A stretch of 64,000 nt of DNA from positions 310,001-374,000 of the forward strand of contig NZ_FQWL01000002.1 in assembly GCF_900129665.1 (NCBI RefSeq), written 5' to 3'. The DNA comes from Flagellimonas flava. Its GTDB lineage: Bacteria > Bacteroidota > Bacteroidia > Flavobacteriales > Flavobacteriaceae. A program made the translations under genes and the position numbers. Positions 27,986 through 37,385 of this stretch are shown here, one piece after another. Numbering within the stretch: position 1 is the stretch's first letter; each line of letters opens with the position of its first letter. A model generated the notes under the pieces. The model did not search any database and had not been told where the DNA came from. It was given only the letters and a program-made list of their open reading frames with translations.

Positions 27986-29176
27986 ATGTCGGAAATTGTT
28001 GCAAAAGCTGAATCGTTTGTCACCGAACTTTTGGAAAACCAACTTGACCCAAGGTTCCAATATCACAATTTGCGCCATACCCAGCGTGTAGTTAAAAGTA
28101 CTAAAGAATTGCTCAATTTTTACAATTTGGGCGATACCGAAAATGAAAAGCTGTTGCTGGCCGCCTGGTTTCATGATACAGGTTACACCAAGGGAACTCA
28201 AAATCATGAAGAAACCAGTTGTGCAATCGTATCCCAGTTTCTTAAAGAACACAAATACAACCCTGAAGATTTGACCCAAATCTGCGCTTGGATCATGGCC
28301 ACTAAAAGGTACCATGAACCTTCAAATTTGCATGAAGAGATCATAAGGGACGCTGATGCTTCGCATTTTGCTAAAAAGAGCTATTGGGAAACTACGGATT
28401 TCTTAAAGGAAGAACTAAGGGAATTGGGGCTCGCAGATTATTCAGGAAAGGAGTGGCGCGACATCAACATTAAAATGTTCCGTAACGAACATCAGTTCTA
28501 TACGGAATACGCAAAGGAAAATTGGGAAGAAGGCAAGGAAAGAAACCTGAAACAACTGGTAAAGGAGAAGAAGACCGAAAAGGAAATTGCCAAAAAAGAG
28601 GCCCTCAAGGCGAAGTATAAGAGTGAAAGCCCAGATCGGGGCATTCAGACCCTTTTTCGGGTAACCTTAAAGAACCATCTTACCCTAAGTGACATTGCCG
28701 ACACCAAGGCCAATATCCTGCTTTCGGTCAACGCCATTATCATTTCGGTAGCACTATCCAATCTTATTCCCAAGTTGGACAATCCCTCCAATGCCTATCT
28801 TATTGTTCCCACTGGAATTTTTATCACCTTTAGCGTAGTATCGATGATTTTGGCCGTTTTGGCAACGCGACCCAATGTAACCAGCGGACAGTTTACCAAA
28901 AAGGATGTGGAGGATAAAAAAGTCAATCTGTTGTTCTTTGGAAATTTTCACAAGATGAGCCTTGCAGATTATGAATGGGCCATTCAAGAACTGGTAAAGG
29001 ACAAGGAGTATATATACTCCTCCCTGACCAAGGATCTTTATTTCTTGGGATTGGTCCTGAACAGAAAGTATAAAATACTAAGGTCAACCTATACGATCTT
29101 TATCATTGGTATTGTGATTTCTGTTATCGCCTTTGCAATCTCATTCCACTTTTTTGGCGGAACGGATAGAATCTGA
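27986..29176 (+). CDS. HD-domain phosphohydrolase fused to Pycsar-effector-type membrane domain
   Basis: 396 residues. The N-terminal ~190 are an HD hydrolase with intact metal residues: HNLRH (27-31), WFHD (His63-Asp64) and RDAD (121-124). A charged, probably coiled linker (about 180-215) leads to a membrane module that starts with NHLTLSDIADTKANILLSVNA (seen from about 229) and has helices at ~246-264, 272-294 and 368-390. This matches the PycTM/DUF5706 domain, the membrane-damaging part of Pycsar anti-phage effectors, which respond to cyclic pyrimidine nucleotides. The HD domain would be a fitting nucleotide phosphodiesterase or sensor. No cyclase gene lies nearby, so a defence role is inference. 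Tail-to-tail with the GAF gene, 14 bases apart. Confidence 0.8.
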   Translation: MSEIVAKAESFVTELLENQLDPRFQYHNLRHTQRVVKSTKELLNFYNLGDTENEKLLLAAWFHDTGYTKGTQNHEETSCAIVSQFLKEHKYNPEDLTQICAWIMATKRYHEPSNLHEEIIRDADASHFAKKSYWETTDFLKEELRELGLADYSGKEWRDINIKMFRNEHQFYTEYAKENWEEGKERNLKQLVKEKKTEKEIAKKEALKAKYKSESPDRGIQTLFRVTLKNHLTLSDIADTKANILLSVNAIIISVALSNLIPKLDNPSNAYLIVPTGIFITFSVVSMILAVLATRPNVTSGQFTKKDVEDKKVNLLFFGNFHKMSLADYEWAIQELVKDKEYIYSSLTKDLYFLGLVLNRKYKILRSTYTIFIIGIVISVIAFAISFHFFGGTDRI

Positions 29177-29190
29177 AAAACTTTGGGTTT

Positions 29191-31572
29191 TTAGGACTTA
29201 AGTTCTTCCATTAAATCCTCGTACGTATAGGTCCTCTCGGATTTGGCATCCTTGTCCTTGGTGTATAAAATTTCTGCCCTAATTGCTTTCAAACCCGTTA
29301 CACCCTGTAAGCCCTCCAATTCTACAATTTCAATATTGTTGGTGAAGTAACCTTTGGCTTTCAGGAACTTGATGTAGCGCATATACTCTTTCTCATCCTT
29401 TCTTTGGCTATAAACGATGGCCAACTTCCCTTTTTGCGTTAGACGTTCATTGGTACCCTTGATATAGGATTTGTCAATGCGTTTTTTGATGATTTCGTAA
29501 CGCGCATTGTAGGTTCCGTCCACATCAAATCGCTTTTCATCCATTCTAAAACGGATGGATAGAGAGGTACTGTATACCAACATCAAAGAGGCAACATCCA
29601 ACTTAACGGGCAAGTTTGGCTTTAAGGCGTAATACCTGTTCTCCATGTCGCACATGACCTGCAATTGCCACAATCTTAAGTTGCTGAGATAGAGTTCATC
29701 GAACTTTCGGTCATTGGCAATGGAACTGCCTATGTACATATTGTGCTCCACCCCATCGGTCTTGTAGCGCTCAAAATAATGGGGAAACATTTCCTGCGCC
29801 TCCAACTGCTTCTTATCCAGCAGTGCGGCCAGCTGCATATTGGCTTCCATAACACTGTCATCATAATTGCGGCGATGATCGTAATAGGACTCCGTTTCCT
29901 CATCAATCTGGGCCTCATATTTGGCAATATACGGTTCAAGCTCCTTGTTTTCTTCCTTTAGGTGTTTGAAAACAGGATTCACCTCTTCTTTCACAAAGTC
30001 AAATATAGCCTGCTCCGTATGGGTGTACAGGGCTTCCTTAACCTCATCCAGATAGGTGTTTACTCTGAACATCAACTCCTCGTAAATAGGTAGTTTATAG
30101 GTTTTGAAGGCCACTTCCAGCACATTGTTGATTTCTGATAGCTGGATCATCAGGTCTTTCTGAATGGAAAGGTTCCGCTCTTTTGATGAATCCTTGATAT
30201 CCACTTGGCCATAAAGTGGGTAGACGTCCTTGAACACCACCTCTTTAAAGACGGGTTGATTACCAACCAGCTCATCTGCCATAAATCGCTTGGCCTCTTC
30301 CTGGAACTTCCAGTATACCGAAGAGTGCACAGTAGTACATTCGTGCTGAATAATAGCGTCCACGAGATTTTCTTCTTCCTCGATAGATCGTATCACCGCG
30401 GAAACAATGAAAGGCATTACATCGTCCAATTTGTTGGCATTGACGCTGTTGAGTTCGTTGACCGTATTTGATACAAGCTCCAATACTCCCAACAAATTGC
30501 CATTATCCGCTATGGGCGCCAAGATGGCACTTTTTATACCCTGCTCATGCAGGTTTTTATACGGTTGTTGTTCCCCGCCTGATTTTTCAAAGTATTTCTC
30601 CACATTGGGAATGGCGAAGTAGGTACTATCTCCCAATAATTTGCTGTGCGAATACCCACAAAGCATATTATCACAGGGTTCCATATCCTTGCCTTTTAAG
30701 ATGTAACTCTCAATGCCTTTCCCATATATCTTAAGGAACTTATTGGCCTTGGAATCGTATCCGGTAAACCCGACATTAATTTCCTTCAAATTAAAAAGCG
30801 ATCTAAAGGTATCCTGAAAACTATCCATGAAATCCTCATCACCTCGCTTGTTGTTTCCAATTAAGGTCGATTTGATATCAGAAATGGAATGCTCGGCGGT
30901 TACATCAAACATATTGGAAATGACGAAACCTTTTGAAACAAAGCTTCCGGGCGGAATCTTTTCTTTCCAAAGTTCAATATTGTCAAAATTTTCCAGCAAT
31001 TCGTCAACATCGGCCTGAGTAAGCTCCTTGGATTTTTCAGTCGGAATTATCTCCATGAAATCCGCATTGTACAGTATCCTGTAATGCCGCATTACGCCGT
31101 TGGCATCGGGAATATCATAGAACAGAGGTCTCCTAAAATCCAAGTTAAACCCATAATGGAATGCTAGGACCACCGTACATTTCATTATGTAGTTCACGTC
31201 CATTGGCAGGTTCCGGATTTCAAGTTCAAATCCTTCTCCTGCATCCTTCAATATCTTCCTGAATCTTTCAGATGAATTGAAAACAATGTTTTCAAATGGC
31301 GTTGTTGCCGTTTTTATCTCATTTTGGGTAAGGACAGATGCAAACGTATCTGCAAGTATTAGGCTTATTACATCTTTGTGTTTGTCCAATAAAGACACAT
31401 CGCTGAAGCCTTCCCGAAGTTCAGGATAGGGTGCTTGGGCATCAAGGATATATTTGGCCCTGTCCGCCAGATACTTATCCTTGCTTTTCAGCTGCGCATC
31501 ATAATGCTCCAAAAGTTTGTTAAAACTTACCAATTGAAGCATTGGGCTATCTGCATTGTAGTTCTCCTTCAT
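29191..31572 (-). CDS. Large GAF-domain protein
   Basis: 793 residues, no signal peptide and no membrane segment. A GAF-like domain is visible around residues 245-410 (SAILAPIADNGNLLGVLELVS at about 348-368 is the core strand). The remaining parts are charged and helical, with a long probable coiled coil at ~530-600 (PVFKHLKEENKELEPYIAKYEAQ region). No kinase, cyclase or GGDEF output motif is seen. It is likely a cytoplasmic sensor or scaffold of a Bacteroidetes-specific kind. It is convergent with the HD-PycTM gene and divergent from a metallophosphoesterase gene across 116 bases. Confidence 0.7.
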   Translation of the reverse strand: MKENYNADSPMLQLVSFNKLLEHYDAQLKSKDKYLADRAKYILDAQAPYPELREGFSDVSLLDKHKDVISLILADTFASVLTQNEIKTATTPFENIVFNSSERFRKILKDAGEGFELEIRNLPMDVNYIMKCTVVLAFHYGFNLDFRRPLFYDIPDANGVMRHYRILYNADFMEIIPTEKSKELTQADVDELLENFDNIELWKEKIPPGSFVSKGFVISNMFDVTAEHSISDIKSTLIGNNKRGDEDFMDSFQDTFRSLFNLKEINVGFTGYDSKANKFLKIYGKGIESYILKGKDMEPCDNMLCGYSHSKLLGDSTYFAIPNVEKYFEKSGGEQQPYKNLHEQGIKSAILAPIADNGNLLGVLELVSNTVNELNSVNANKLDDVMPFIVSAVIRSIEEEENLVDAIIQHECTTVHSSVYWKFQEEAKRFMADELVGNQPVFKEVVFKDVYPLYGQVDIKDSSKERNLSIQKDLMIQLSEINNVLEVAFKTYKLPIYEELMFRVNTYLDEVKEALYTHTEQAIFDFVKEEVNPVFKHLKEENKELEPYIAKYEAQIDEETESYYDHRRNYDDSVMEANMQLAALLDKKQLEAQEMFPHYFERYKTDGVEHNMYIGSSIANDRKFDELYLSNLRLWQLQVMCDMENRYYALKPNLPVKLDVASLMLVYSTSLSIRFRMDEKRFDVDGTYNARYEIIKKRIDKSYIKGTNERLTQKGKLAIVYSQRKDEKEYMRYIKFLKAKGYFTNNIEIVELEGLQGVTGLKAIRAEILYTKDKDAKSERTYTYEDLMEELKS

Positions 31573-31688
31573 ACGCCTATTTAGTCGAGTTTTAGCGAGT
31601 AAAGTTACAAAAAGAAAAAATGGGACCTTGTTAAGGGAATCTTTATGTATTTGTCGCCAATTTTAAGATATTTAAGAAAATTTGTTCC

Positions 31689-32585
31689 ATGTCCTCCAAC
31701 TTCAGACTAGATCGGGCCTATAAAAATGCCAAGCAGCTTGCATTTGATGACACTTCCAAGTTCATCTTTTTTAGCGATTGCCATAGAGGGGACAACAGTT
31801 TTGCCGACGACTTTGCGAACAATAGAAACATCTATTTCCACGCCCTTAACCACTATTATCGAGAAGGTTTTCAGTATTGCGAACTGGGAGATGGGGATGA
31901 GCTTTGGGAAAACCTGAATTTCGAAGCCATCTTTGAGGCCCATAAAAACGTTTACCAGCTGTTGCGGCAGTTCCATTTGGAAAACAGACTGCATATGGTT
32001 TGGGGCAACCATGATATGGTGTACAGGCAGAAGTCCTATGTGGATAAACATCTTTCCAGCTATTTTGAGCCCATCGATGACTCGGATAAGGAGCTTTTCC
32101 AAGGTATTAACTACAACGAGGCGCTTGTTCTGAAGCACCAACAAACGGGTCAAGAACTTTTTTGCACACATGGGCACCAGGCAGATTGGTGGAACTATGT
32201 ATGCTGGCGTATTGGCAGGTTTTTGGTCCGAATCCTTTGGAAACCCCTACAAGTTGTTGGGATTGCAGACCCCACAAGTCCGGCAAAAAATTATAAGGAA
32301 CTGATTCGGATTGAAAAACGAATCAAAAAGTGGATTTTGAAGAACAACCTTAGAATCACCATTGCGGGTCATACGCATAGGCCCAGGTTTCCGGAACCTG
32401 GACAGATTCCCTTTTTCAATGATGGCAGCTGTGTACATCCGCGAAGCATAACGGGCCTAGAGCTTGAAAACGGAAAGATTTCCCTGATCAAATGGCAGAT
32501 AGCCACAAAGACCGATGGTACGTTGCAAATCGTAAGAATTTTACTGGAAGGTCCAGAAAAATTGGTAGATTACATTACCGATTGA
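31689..32585 (+). CDS. Calcineurin-like metallophosphoesterase
   Basis: 298 residues with the complete metallophosphoesterase signature: SDCHRGD (29-35), LGDGDELWE (62-70), WGNHD (about 105-109), CTHGHQ (about 160-165) and AGHTHRP (about 222-228). The GDGDELW variant is like UDP-2,3-diacylglucosamine pyrophosphatase (LpxH)-type enzymes, but the protein is longer and the identity is not certain. There is no signal peptide, so it is cytoplasmic. The substrate is unknown; the neighbourhood (HD domain, GAF protein, second phosphoesterase fusion) suggests nucleotide or phospho-signal turnover. Its stop lies 6 bases from the stop of the convergent aminotransferase. Confidence 0.85.
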   Translation: MSSNFRLDRAYKNAKQLAFDDTSKFIFFSDCHRGDNSFADDFANNRNIYFHALNHYYREGFQYCELGDGDELWENLNFEAIFEAHKNVYQLLRQFHLENRLHMVWGNHDMVYRQKSYVDKHLSSYFEPIDDSDKELFQGINYNEALVLKHQQTGQELFCTHGHQADWWNYVCWRIGRFLVRILWKPLQVVGIADPTSPAKNYKELIRIEKRIKKWILKNNLRITIAGHTHRPRFPEPGQIPFFNDGSCVHPRSITGLELENGKISLIKWQIATKTDGTLQIVRILLEGPEKLVDYITD

Positions 32586-32591
32586 TGTATT

Positions 32592-33857
32592 TCACATCCT
32601 TTTGGCTAATACCTTCATAGCATCAATAAAAATGTCCAGCTCCTCGGTAGTGGTATATATGTTAGGTGTTATCCTGCAACCATGTACATTGGATTCGTCA
32701 ATGGCCACCGTCCAAATTTTAAACTCATCTAATAGGGTCCTGGCCAGGTCTGCTGGTTTCATATTGGCAATGCCCACATTGGCAATACCACAGCTTCTAT
32801 GTAAATCTTGAGGGGTGTTGACAGTAATATTTGGGACCTTCCTAAGAGTATCGCTCCAATACCGCTGCAGGTATCGCAATCGTTCCTCTTTTCGTTCCAT
32901 CCCGATGCGTTCCAGATAATCCATGGCATCATTTATGGCAAGGTAGATATGGACAGGATTGGTCCCAGTATGGTTAAGCCTAAGGATATCCTTGGGTTCC
33001 TTGCCGTGTTCCGCCATCAAAGGCCAAATCTTGGATATATGACGGGAAGCTACTTGCAAAAGACCTACGCCCAATGGGGCATTCAACCACTTATGTAGGC
33101 TTGATCCATAGTAATCGCAATTAAGTTCATCGATATTTACTTGGATATGCCCTACGGCATGGGCCCCATCCACCATTACCTCCACCCCATAACTGTGAGC
33201 CATATCGCAAATTTTGCGCACTGGCAGTATATGGCCGGTAATATTGATCATATGGCAAACCATCAAGAGTTTGGTCTGTGGTGTGATTTGCGATTCATAA
33301 AGTTTCACTATCTCCTCATCAGATTTGGGGTTAAGTGGAACAGAAACTTCCTTGCAAACCACTCCATAACGATCTCGAATCATATAAAAGTGATCTCGCA
33401 TGGACCCGTAATCCTGAACAGCAAAAATAGCCTCATCCCCTTCTTTCCAAGGATAGCCGCCTATGATCAAATCCAAGGATTCCGTTGCATTCCTGGTGAT
33501 AACAAGGGTTTCTGGAGCGCACCCAACAAACTTGGCCAATCTTGCCGTGACCTTTTTCTTATTTTCCCATTGTTCGGTTCGCATGTAGTAAGACCCTTCA
33601 TAGTTGACCATTTGGGTATGTTCCCATAATTTTTCCATGATGGGGCTAGGGGTAATGCAATAGTAACCGTTTTCCAAATTAACATAGTCTGGCTTTAGTC
33701 TAAAGTCCTCCCTTATTCGTTCCCAAAAATCTGTTCCAAACCCGAGTGGATATGGATTCTTAGGGGAGGCCTTATCTCTGGCACTCATCTGCCATGGAAT
33801 AAAAGGTGTGGCTAGGGCGGCACCTCCCAATTGTTTTAAAAAATGTCTTTTTTCCAT
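32592..33857 (-). CDS. Class V PLP-dependent aminotransferase, isopenicillin-N-epimerase-like
   Basis: 421 residues. The N-terminus (KRHFLKQLGGAALATP) looks like a Tat-like export signal, although the twin Arg is replaced by Lys-Arg, so export is possible but not certain. The PLP fold is clear: TRNATES (about 121-127) binds the phosphate, VDGAHA places Asp230 on the pyridine N, and SSLHKW carries the Schiff-base Lys256. Homologues are annotated as aminotransferase class V or isopenicillin N epimerase, but real activity in Bacteroidetes is mostly unknown (desulfurase, transaminase or epimerase). No operon partner. Confidence 0.85.
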   Translation of the reverse strand: MEKRHFLKQLGGAALATPFIPWQMSARDKASPKNPYPLGFGTDFWERIREDFRLKPDYVNLENGYYCITPSPIMEKLWEHTQMVNYEGSYYMRTEQWENKKKVTARLAKFVGCAPETLVITRNATESLDLIIGGYPWKEGDEAIFAVQDYGSMRDHFYMIRDRYGVVCKEVSVPLNPKSDEEIVKLYESQITPQTKLLMVCHMINITGHILPVRKICDMAHSYGVEVMVDGAHAVGHIQVNIDELNCDYYGSSLHKWLNAPLGVGLLQVASRHISKIWPLMAEHGKEPKDILRLNHTGTNPVHIYLAINDAMDYLERIGMERKEERLRYLQRYWSDTLRKVPNITVNTPQDLHRSCGIANVGIANMKPADLARTLLDEFKIWTVAIDESNVHGCRITPNIYTTTEELDIFIDAMKVLAKRM

Positions 33858-34068
33858 AATTCCATTACAAAGCGGCTAGTTCTAACCTATTGTATTTGAG
33901 TCAATTTACGATTTTCAAAGCTAATCAGAAAGGGAATTTTGAGCCCAAAGCGAGCGTTCCAGGCACGAAAGGATTCTTACATCGAAATAAAAATACTTTT
34001 AACAGCTATTTATCAGTCATATGGCAAGGTATTTGTTAACTTTAAGAAAAGTTATCGACCAAGTTGCT

Positions 34069-34710
34069 ATGAAAAAACTTGTTTTTTTTCTTTTGTTGTT
34101 CGCTTTGGGACTTACCTCGGTCCAAGCCCAAGGAGACATCCCAACTACCCGACCATTGCAGATTGGGGAGCGAAACAACTTGGATATTAAATCCAGCAAC
34201 CAGGGCACATTACTTAGAATGCCCTCTGTATTAGATGAGAACTTAATTTCCAAAAACAATAAGCCGGGAGTTAAAATGCTTCCTGACCGTGAGCTGGTCC
34301 AGGCTGGACACGACCTTAAGCTAGATCCAAAAATTGGGGAAAAAGAGAAAAAGGGTTCCAAAGAGCATTATGGCGACCAATATTTGGGTGATGTAAAGAC
34401 CACAGCAAAATTTGTTGGTATCGTATGTCGAGATCACGAATACGTGGATGGTGATCGCGTTCGAATATATCTAAATGGAGAAGTTGTGGAACACAATATA
34501 CTTCTGTCCGGCACTTTTAAAGGCATAAACATTGATCTTATACAAGGATTCAACCGGTTGGATTTTGAGGCGCTCAACCAAGGTTCATCCGGCCCCAATA
34601 CTGCTCAAGTGGTAGTGGCTGATGATAAAGGACAGGTAATCCATAATAATCGATGGAATTTATCTACTGGTTCCAAGGCGAGCCTTATCGTAATCAAAGA
34701 AGCTGAGTAA
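34069..34710 (+). CDS. Secreted protein of unknown function
   Basis: I use the ATG at 34069 (213 residues), since it opens directly into a signal peptide (MKKLVFFLLLFALGLTSVQAQ); an ATG 48 bases upstream only adds residues without a signal character. The mature part has a charged linker with lysine/glutamate (about 90-110) and a beta-rich C-terminal half (VRIYLNGEVVEHNILLSGTF about 144-163), reminiscent of an Ig-like or carbohydrate-binding fold. No family recognised. Its stop codon abuts the stop of the convergent lipoprotein gene. Confidence 0.7.
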   Translation: MKKLVFFLLLFALGLTSVQAQGDIPTTRPLQIGERNNLDIKSSNQGTLLRMPSVLDENLISKNNKPGVKMLPDRELVQAGHDLKLDPKIGEKEKKGSKEHYGDQYLGDVKTTAKFVGIVCRDHEYVDGDRVRIYLNGEVVEHNILLSGTFKGINIDLIQGFNRLDFEALNQGSSGPNTAQVVVADDKGQVIHNNRWNLSTGSKASLIVIKEAE

Positions 34711-35205
34711 TCATTTTCTTAAAAACACCTCCTTAGAAAATAGATTGATCCATCTATTCTCTGTATCAAATTCCCCTTCGTTCTTAATAAAGAAATAAAT
34801 TTTGGCCAGGCCGTTGTCCTTATTGATATCAATGGCAAATTGTTTTTCTCCATTGGAGGATAACTCAGATGCTATCTTATAATTAAATGTGTACACCAGG
34901 CCTTTATCCAATACCTGAATAAGTTTCACCTTGATATTTGTCCCCAATTCTTCACGGATTTGATAAGGAGCCATGCTATAAATGCCGTTGCCATGAGTTA
35001 TTCCCATATGGACCATGGGGGTAACATAACCTTTCTCCCTAAACTCGTGCAGCCTGTCTTGGGAAGCCAATTGGACAAAATCAGAAATAATTTCATCAGA
35101 ATGCGCCCTTAGTGTTGGGTTAAGTTCCGACAAATCAATCTCTTTGGGTTCGTTGGCACAGGAAAGGAATAGTAAAATCGTAAGTAGGCCTAAAAATCCT
35201 CTCAT
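34711..35205 (-). CDS. Lipoprotein of unknown function
   Basis: 164 residues with a lipoprotein signal ending LSC (Cys16). The mature domain is a mixed alpha/beta fold of ~140 residues (NTF2-like or DUF3887-like by impression only): a helix with DFVQLASQDRLHEF (41-54), then long strands. It lies 3 bases downstream of the acylase gene on the same strand, so the two are cotranscribed; a helper role for the acylase is possible but not shown. Confidence 0.7.
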   Translation of the reverse strand: MRGFLGLLTILLFLSCANEPKEIDLSELNPTLRAHSDEIISDFVQLASQDRLHEFREKGYVTPMVHMGITHGNGIYSMAPYQIREELGTNIKVKLIQVLDKGLVYTFNYKIASELSSNGEKQFAIDINKDNGLAKIYFFIKNEGEFDTENRWINLFSKEVFLRK

Positions 35206-35208
35206 TTT

Positions 35209-37380
35209 CTATTCATTATTTTCACCTGGGTGATACGAACTAACCGCCCTTGCCAAAACGTCCGCTTTGTAAAAAGCTGCATCTTTCCATTCTACATCGG
35301 CATACATCTGAATTTGATCATCAAAATGGGGTGAGTTTGGGTTGCCGCTCTGCCCACCTGCAAGAATCGTCTTGGCCTTTACCTTTTCCCCAAATTCTAC
35401 AGCTGCCACAAAGCTATTGCCCCGTGTCCCATAGATTTTTTTGGTGCCATTGTCGTACCGCGCACCATAAGCCGCCAATGCGCCCCACCGTCCACTGGCA
35501 AAACCGATGGGAATACTGGGTTGCGCATCATCAAAAGGCTGTCGGATAGCACCATTTAAACGTTGGTATCTATTAACATCTCCCCAAGGTATTTTCCATG
35601 TGCCAAAATCATTTTCCAATTGCTCAATGGTTTCTTGGAACAAGCTCAATTTTTCAGTATTGGAAGAGCCATTCCCCCAATACTGTACCAGTTGCATCGC
35701 ATACAATCCTTCCGGCCTTTCTGCTTTTTGATAACATCTAGTTCCATAATAGTGCGCCAAGGTCATTGCCTCGGAGATTTTGGAAGTTCTAAAATCCCAA
35801 TTTCGCAATAACTCGATCGGTTCGCTCAACCCAGGCCTTGGTTCGGTATCATAAGCCCTTACCAAACCTGGAATAAGGGCCTCAAAGGCTGGTAGATAGG
35901 TGTCATGGGCCAACTGAATCAAACTGTCAAGGGTATATCCACTTTTATCCTTTAACAATTCAATGGCGTGAACGCCTCTGAAATTCTCTTGGTCTCGAGA
36001 CATGTATCTGGAGTAGTCTTGCCGTTTTGGGCTACTTTCCAAGGCTGCCGTATAAGGGGTCGAATTGCAGTTCTGTACCCATCCGTTTTTAGGGTTCAGT
36101 ACCAAAATGTTCTCATCTACAGTGTGGAGCCCTTGCCAGTCGGTTTTGGGGTTGCTTCCATCCACGGGCTGGGTATAGTCAAATATGGTATCCCGTTTTG
36201 GAATGAAGTTGCCATGAAAATAGGCGATATTTCCTTCCGCATCCGCATAGACCGTATTGTTACTGGAGTTGGTCCGCATATCCATCATTTTTCGGAATCC
36301 GGCATAACCATCTTGTTTGGTTCTAATGAAAGACTGCTCCAAGGCCTTAACCGGTTCCCACATCATGGCAGAGGCTGTCCACTGCCCATCTACCGCATAC
36401 GTAATTGGCCCATGATGGGTATGGTACAAGGGAAAGGTTTTCTCCTTGATTTCGGTACCCTCCTTGTATTTTAAAGTAACTTCGGATTTATCGACAGGCC
36501 TTAGCTCCTCCCCATATTGGTAAAATAAATTACCATCATTTTCAACCACCGTTTCCTTGAATTCGTCCAACACATCGGTATAGGTGGAGGTATGCATCCA
36601 GCCCGTTCTTTCATTAAAGCCTTGGTAGACAAAAAATTGGCCCCACGTTACCGCTCCGTATGCATTGAGTCCCTCCTCGCTTACCACGTGTACCTCGCCC
36701 CTAAAGTAAAAGGAGGTATGTGGATTGATCAATAGCATGGTATTGCCGGATGTTGTCAATTCTCCAGAAATAGCGATACCATTAGACCCCTGCGGCTCGG
36801 CCATCTCTGCTTCTTTTTTAAGCTCAAGCGCTTCCATTTTTGGAAGTTCCATTCCACTTTCATAAAAGGCCTTTATCTTCTCGATGGAAATGCGTTCAAT
36901 GTCGCCTCCTATAGACCCTTCGCTAAAATACATGGGCATCCAGGGTTCGAATCGGGTCAATAGTCTCGGTTTCACCTCTGGATGGGTGTGTAGGTAATAG
37001 TTAACCCCATCTGCAAAAGCGTTGCATAAATCCTTTAACCAATCTGGGCTTTTTTCATAATTGGATTTGGCCTCCTCCTCATTCATGAAGAGTCGAGCTC
37101 GCAGGTCACTATACAAAGCCCCTTCACCTTCCACCTCTGCCAAACGGCCCGTTGCCCAAATATAGTTCTGCTCCACCCGATTAAAATCGTCCTCGCACTG
37201 GGCATACAACAACCCGAAAACGGCATCAGCATCCGTTTTGCCATAAATATGGGGTACTCCAAAATCGTCTCGGATAATCGTTATGTTTTCAGCTTGCGCC
37301 TCCCATTTTTCGATTTCCGTCTGGGGCTGCTGGGCGCATGAGAACGCTACCAACACGAACAATCCTAATATTACTCTCAT
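35209..37380 (-). CDS. Penicillin acylase family lipoprotein (Ntn hydrolase)
   Basis: 723 residues with a lipoprotein signal ending FSC (Cys15). The alpha-chain region starts IIRDDFGVPHIYG (35-47), the linker ends GSN at residues 198-200, and Ser199 would be the N-terminal nucleophile of the beta chain after autoproteolysis. The beta chain shows INPHTSFYFRGEVHVVS, GFNERTGWMHT and a late Asn/Arg pair. The family includes penicillin G acylase, cephalosporin acylases and acyl-homoserine-lactone acylases (PvdQ, QuiP). Substrate choice cannot be read here, so quorum quenching is only a possibility. It is followed at 3 bases by a small lipoprotein gene. Confidence 0.88.
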   Translation of the reverse strand: MRVILGLFVLVAFSCAQQPQTEIEKWEAQAENITIIRDDFGVPHIYGKTDADAVFGLLYAQCEDDFNRVEQNYIWATGRLAEVEGEGALYSDLRARLFMNEEEAKSNYEKSPDWLKDLCNAFADGVNYYLHTHPEVKPRLLTRFEPWMPMYFSEGSIGGDIERISIEKIKAFYESGMELPKMEALELKKEAEMAEPQGSNGIAISGELTTSGNTMLLINPHTSFYFRGEVHVVSEEGLNAYGAVTWGQFFVYQGFNERTGWMHTSTYTDVLDEFKETVVENDGNLFYQYGEELRPVDKSEVTLKYKEGTEIKEKTFPLYHTHHGPITYAVDGQWTASAMMWEPVKALEQSFIRTKQDGYAGFRKMMDMRTNSSNNTVYADAEGNIAYFHGNFIPKRDTIFDYTQPVDGSNPKTDWQGLHTVDENILVLNPKNGWVQNCNSTPYTAALESSPKRQDYSRYMSRDQENFRGVHAIELLKDKSGYTLDSLIQLAHDTYLPAFEALIPGLVRAYDTEPRPGLSEPIELLRNWDFRTSKISEAMTLAHYYGTRCYQKAERPEGLYAMQLVQYWGNGSSNTEKLSLFQETIEQLENDFGTWKIPWGDVNRYQRLNGAIRQPFDDAQPSIPIGFASGRWGALAAYGARYDNGTKKIYGTRGNSFVAAVEFGEKVKAKTILAGGQSGNPNSPHFDDQIQMYADVEWKDAAFYKADVLARAVSSYHPGENNE

Positions 37381-37385
37381 AATTG

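Noticed and set aside
27986..29176. Complete Pycsar defence operon
   Set aside because: No adjacent cyclase; only the effector-like membrane module and an HD domain are present.
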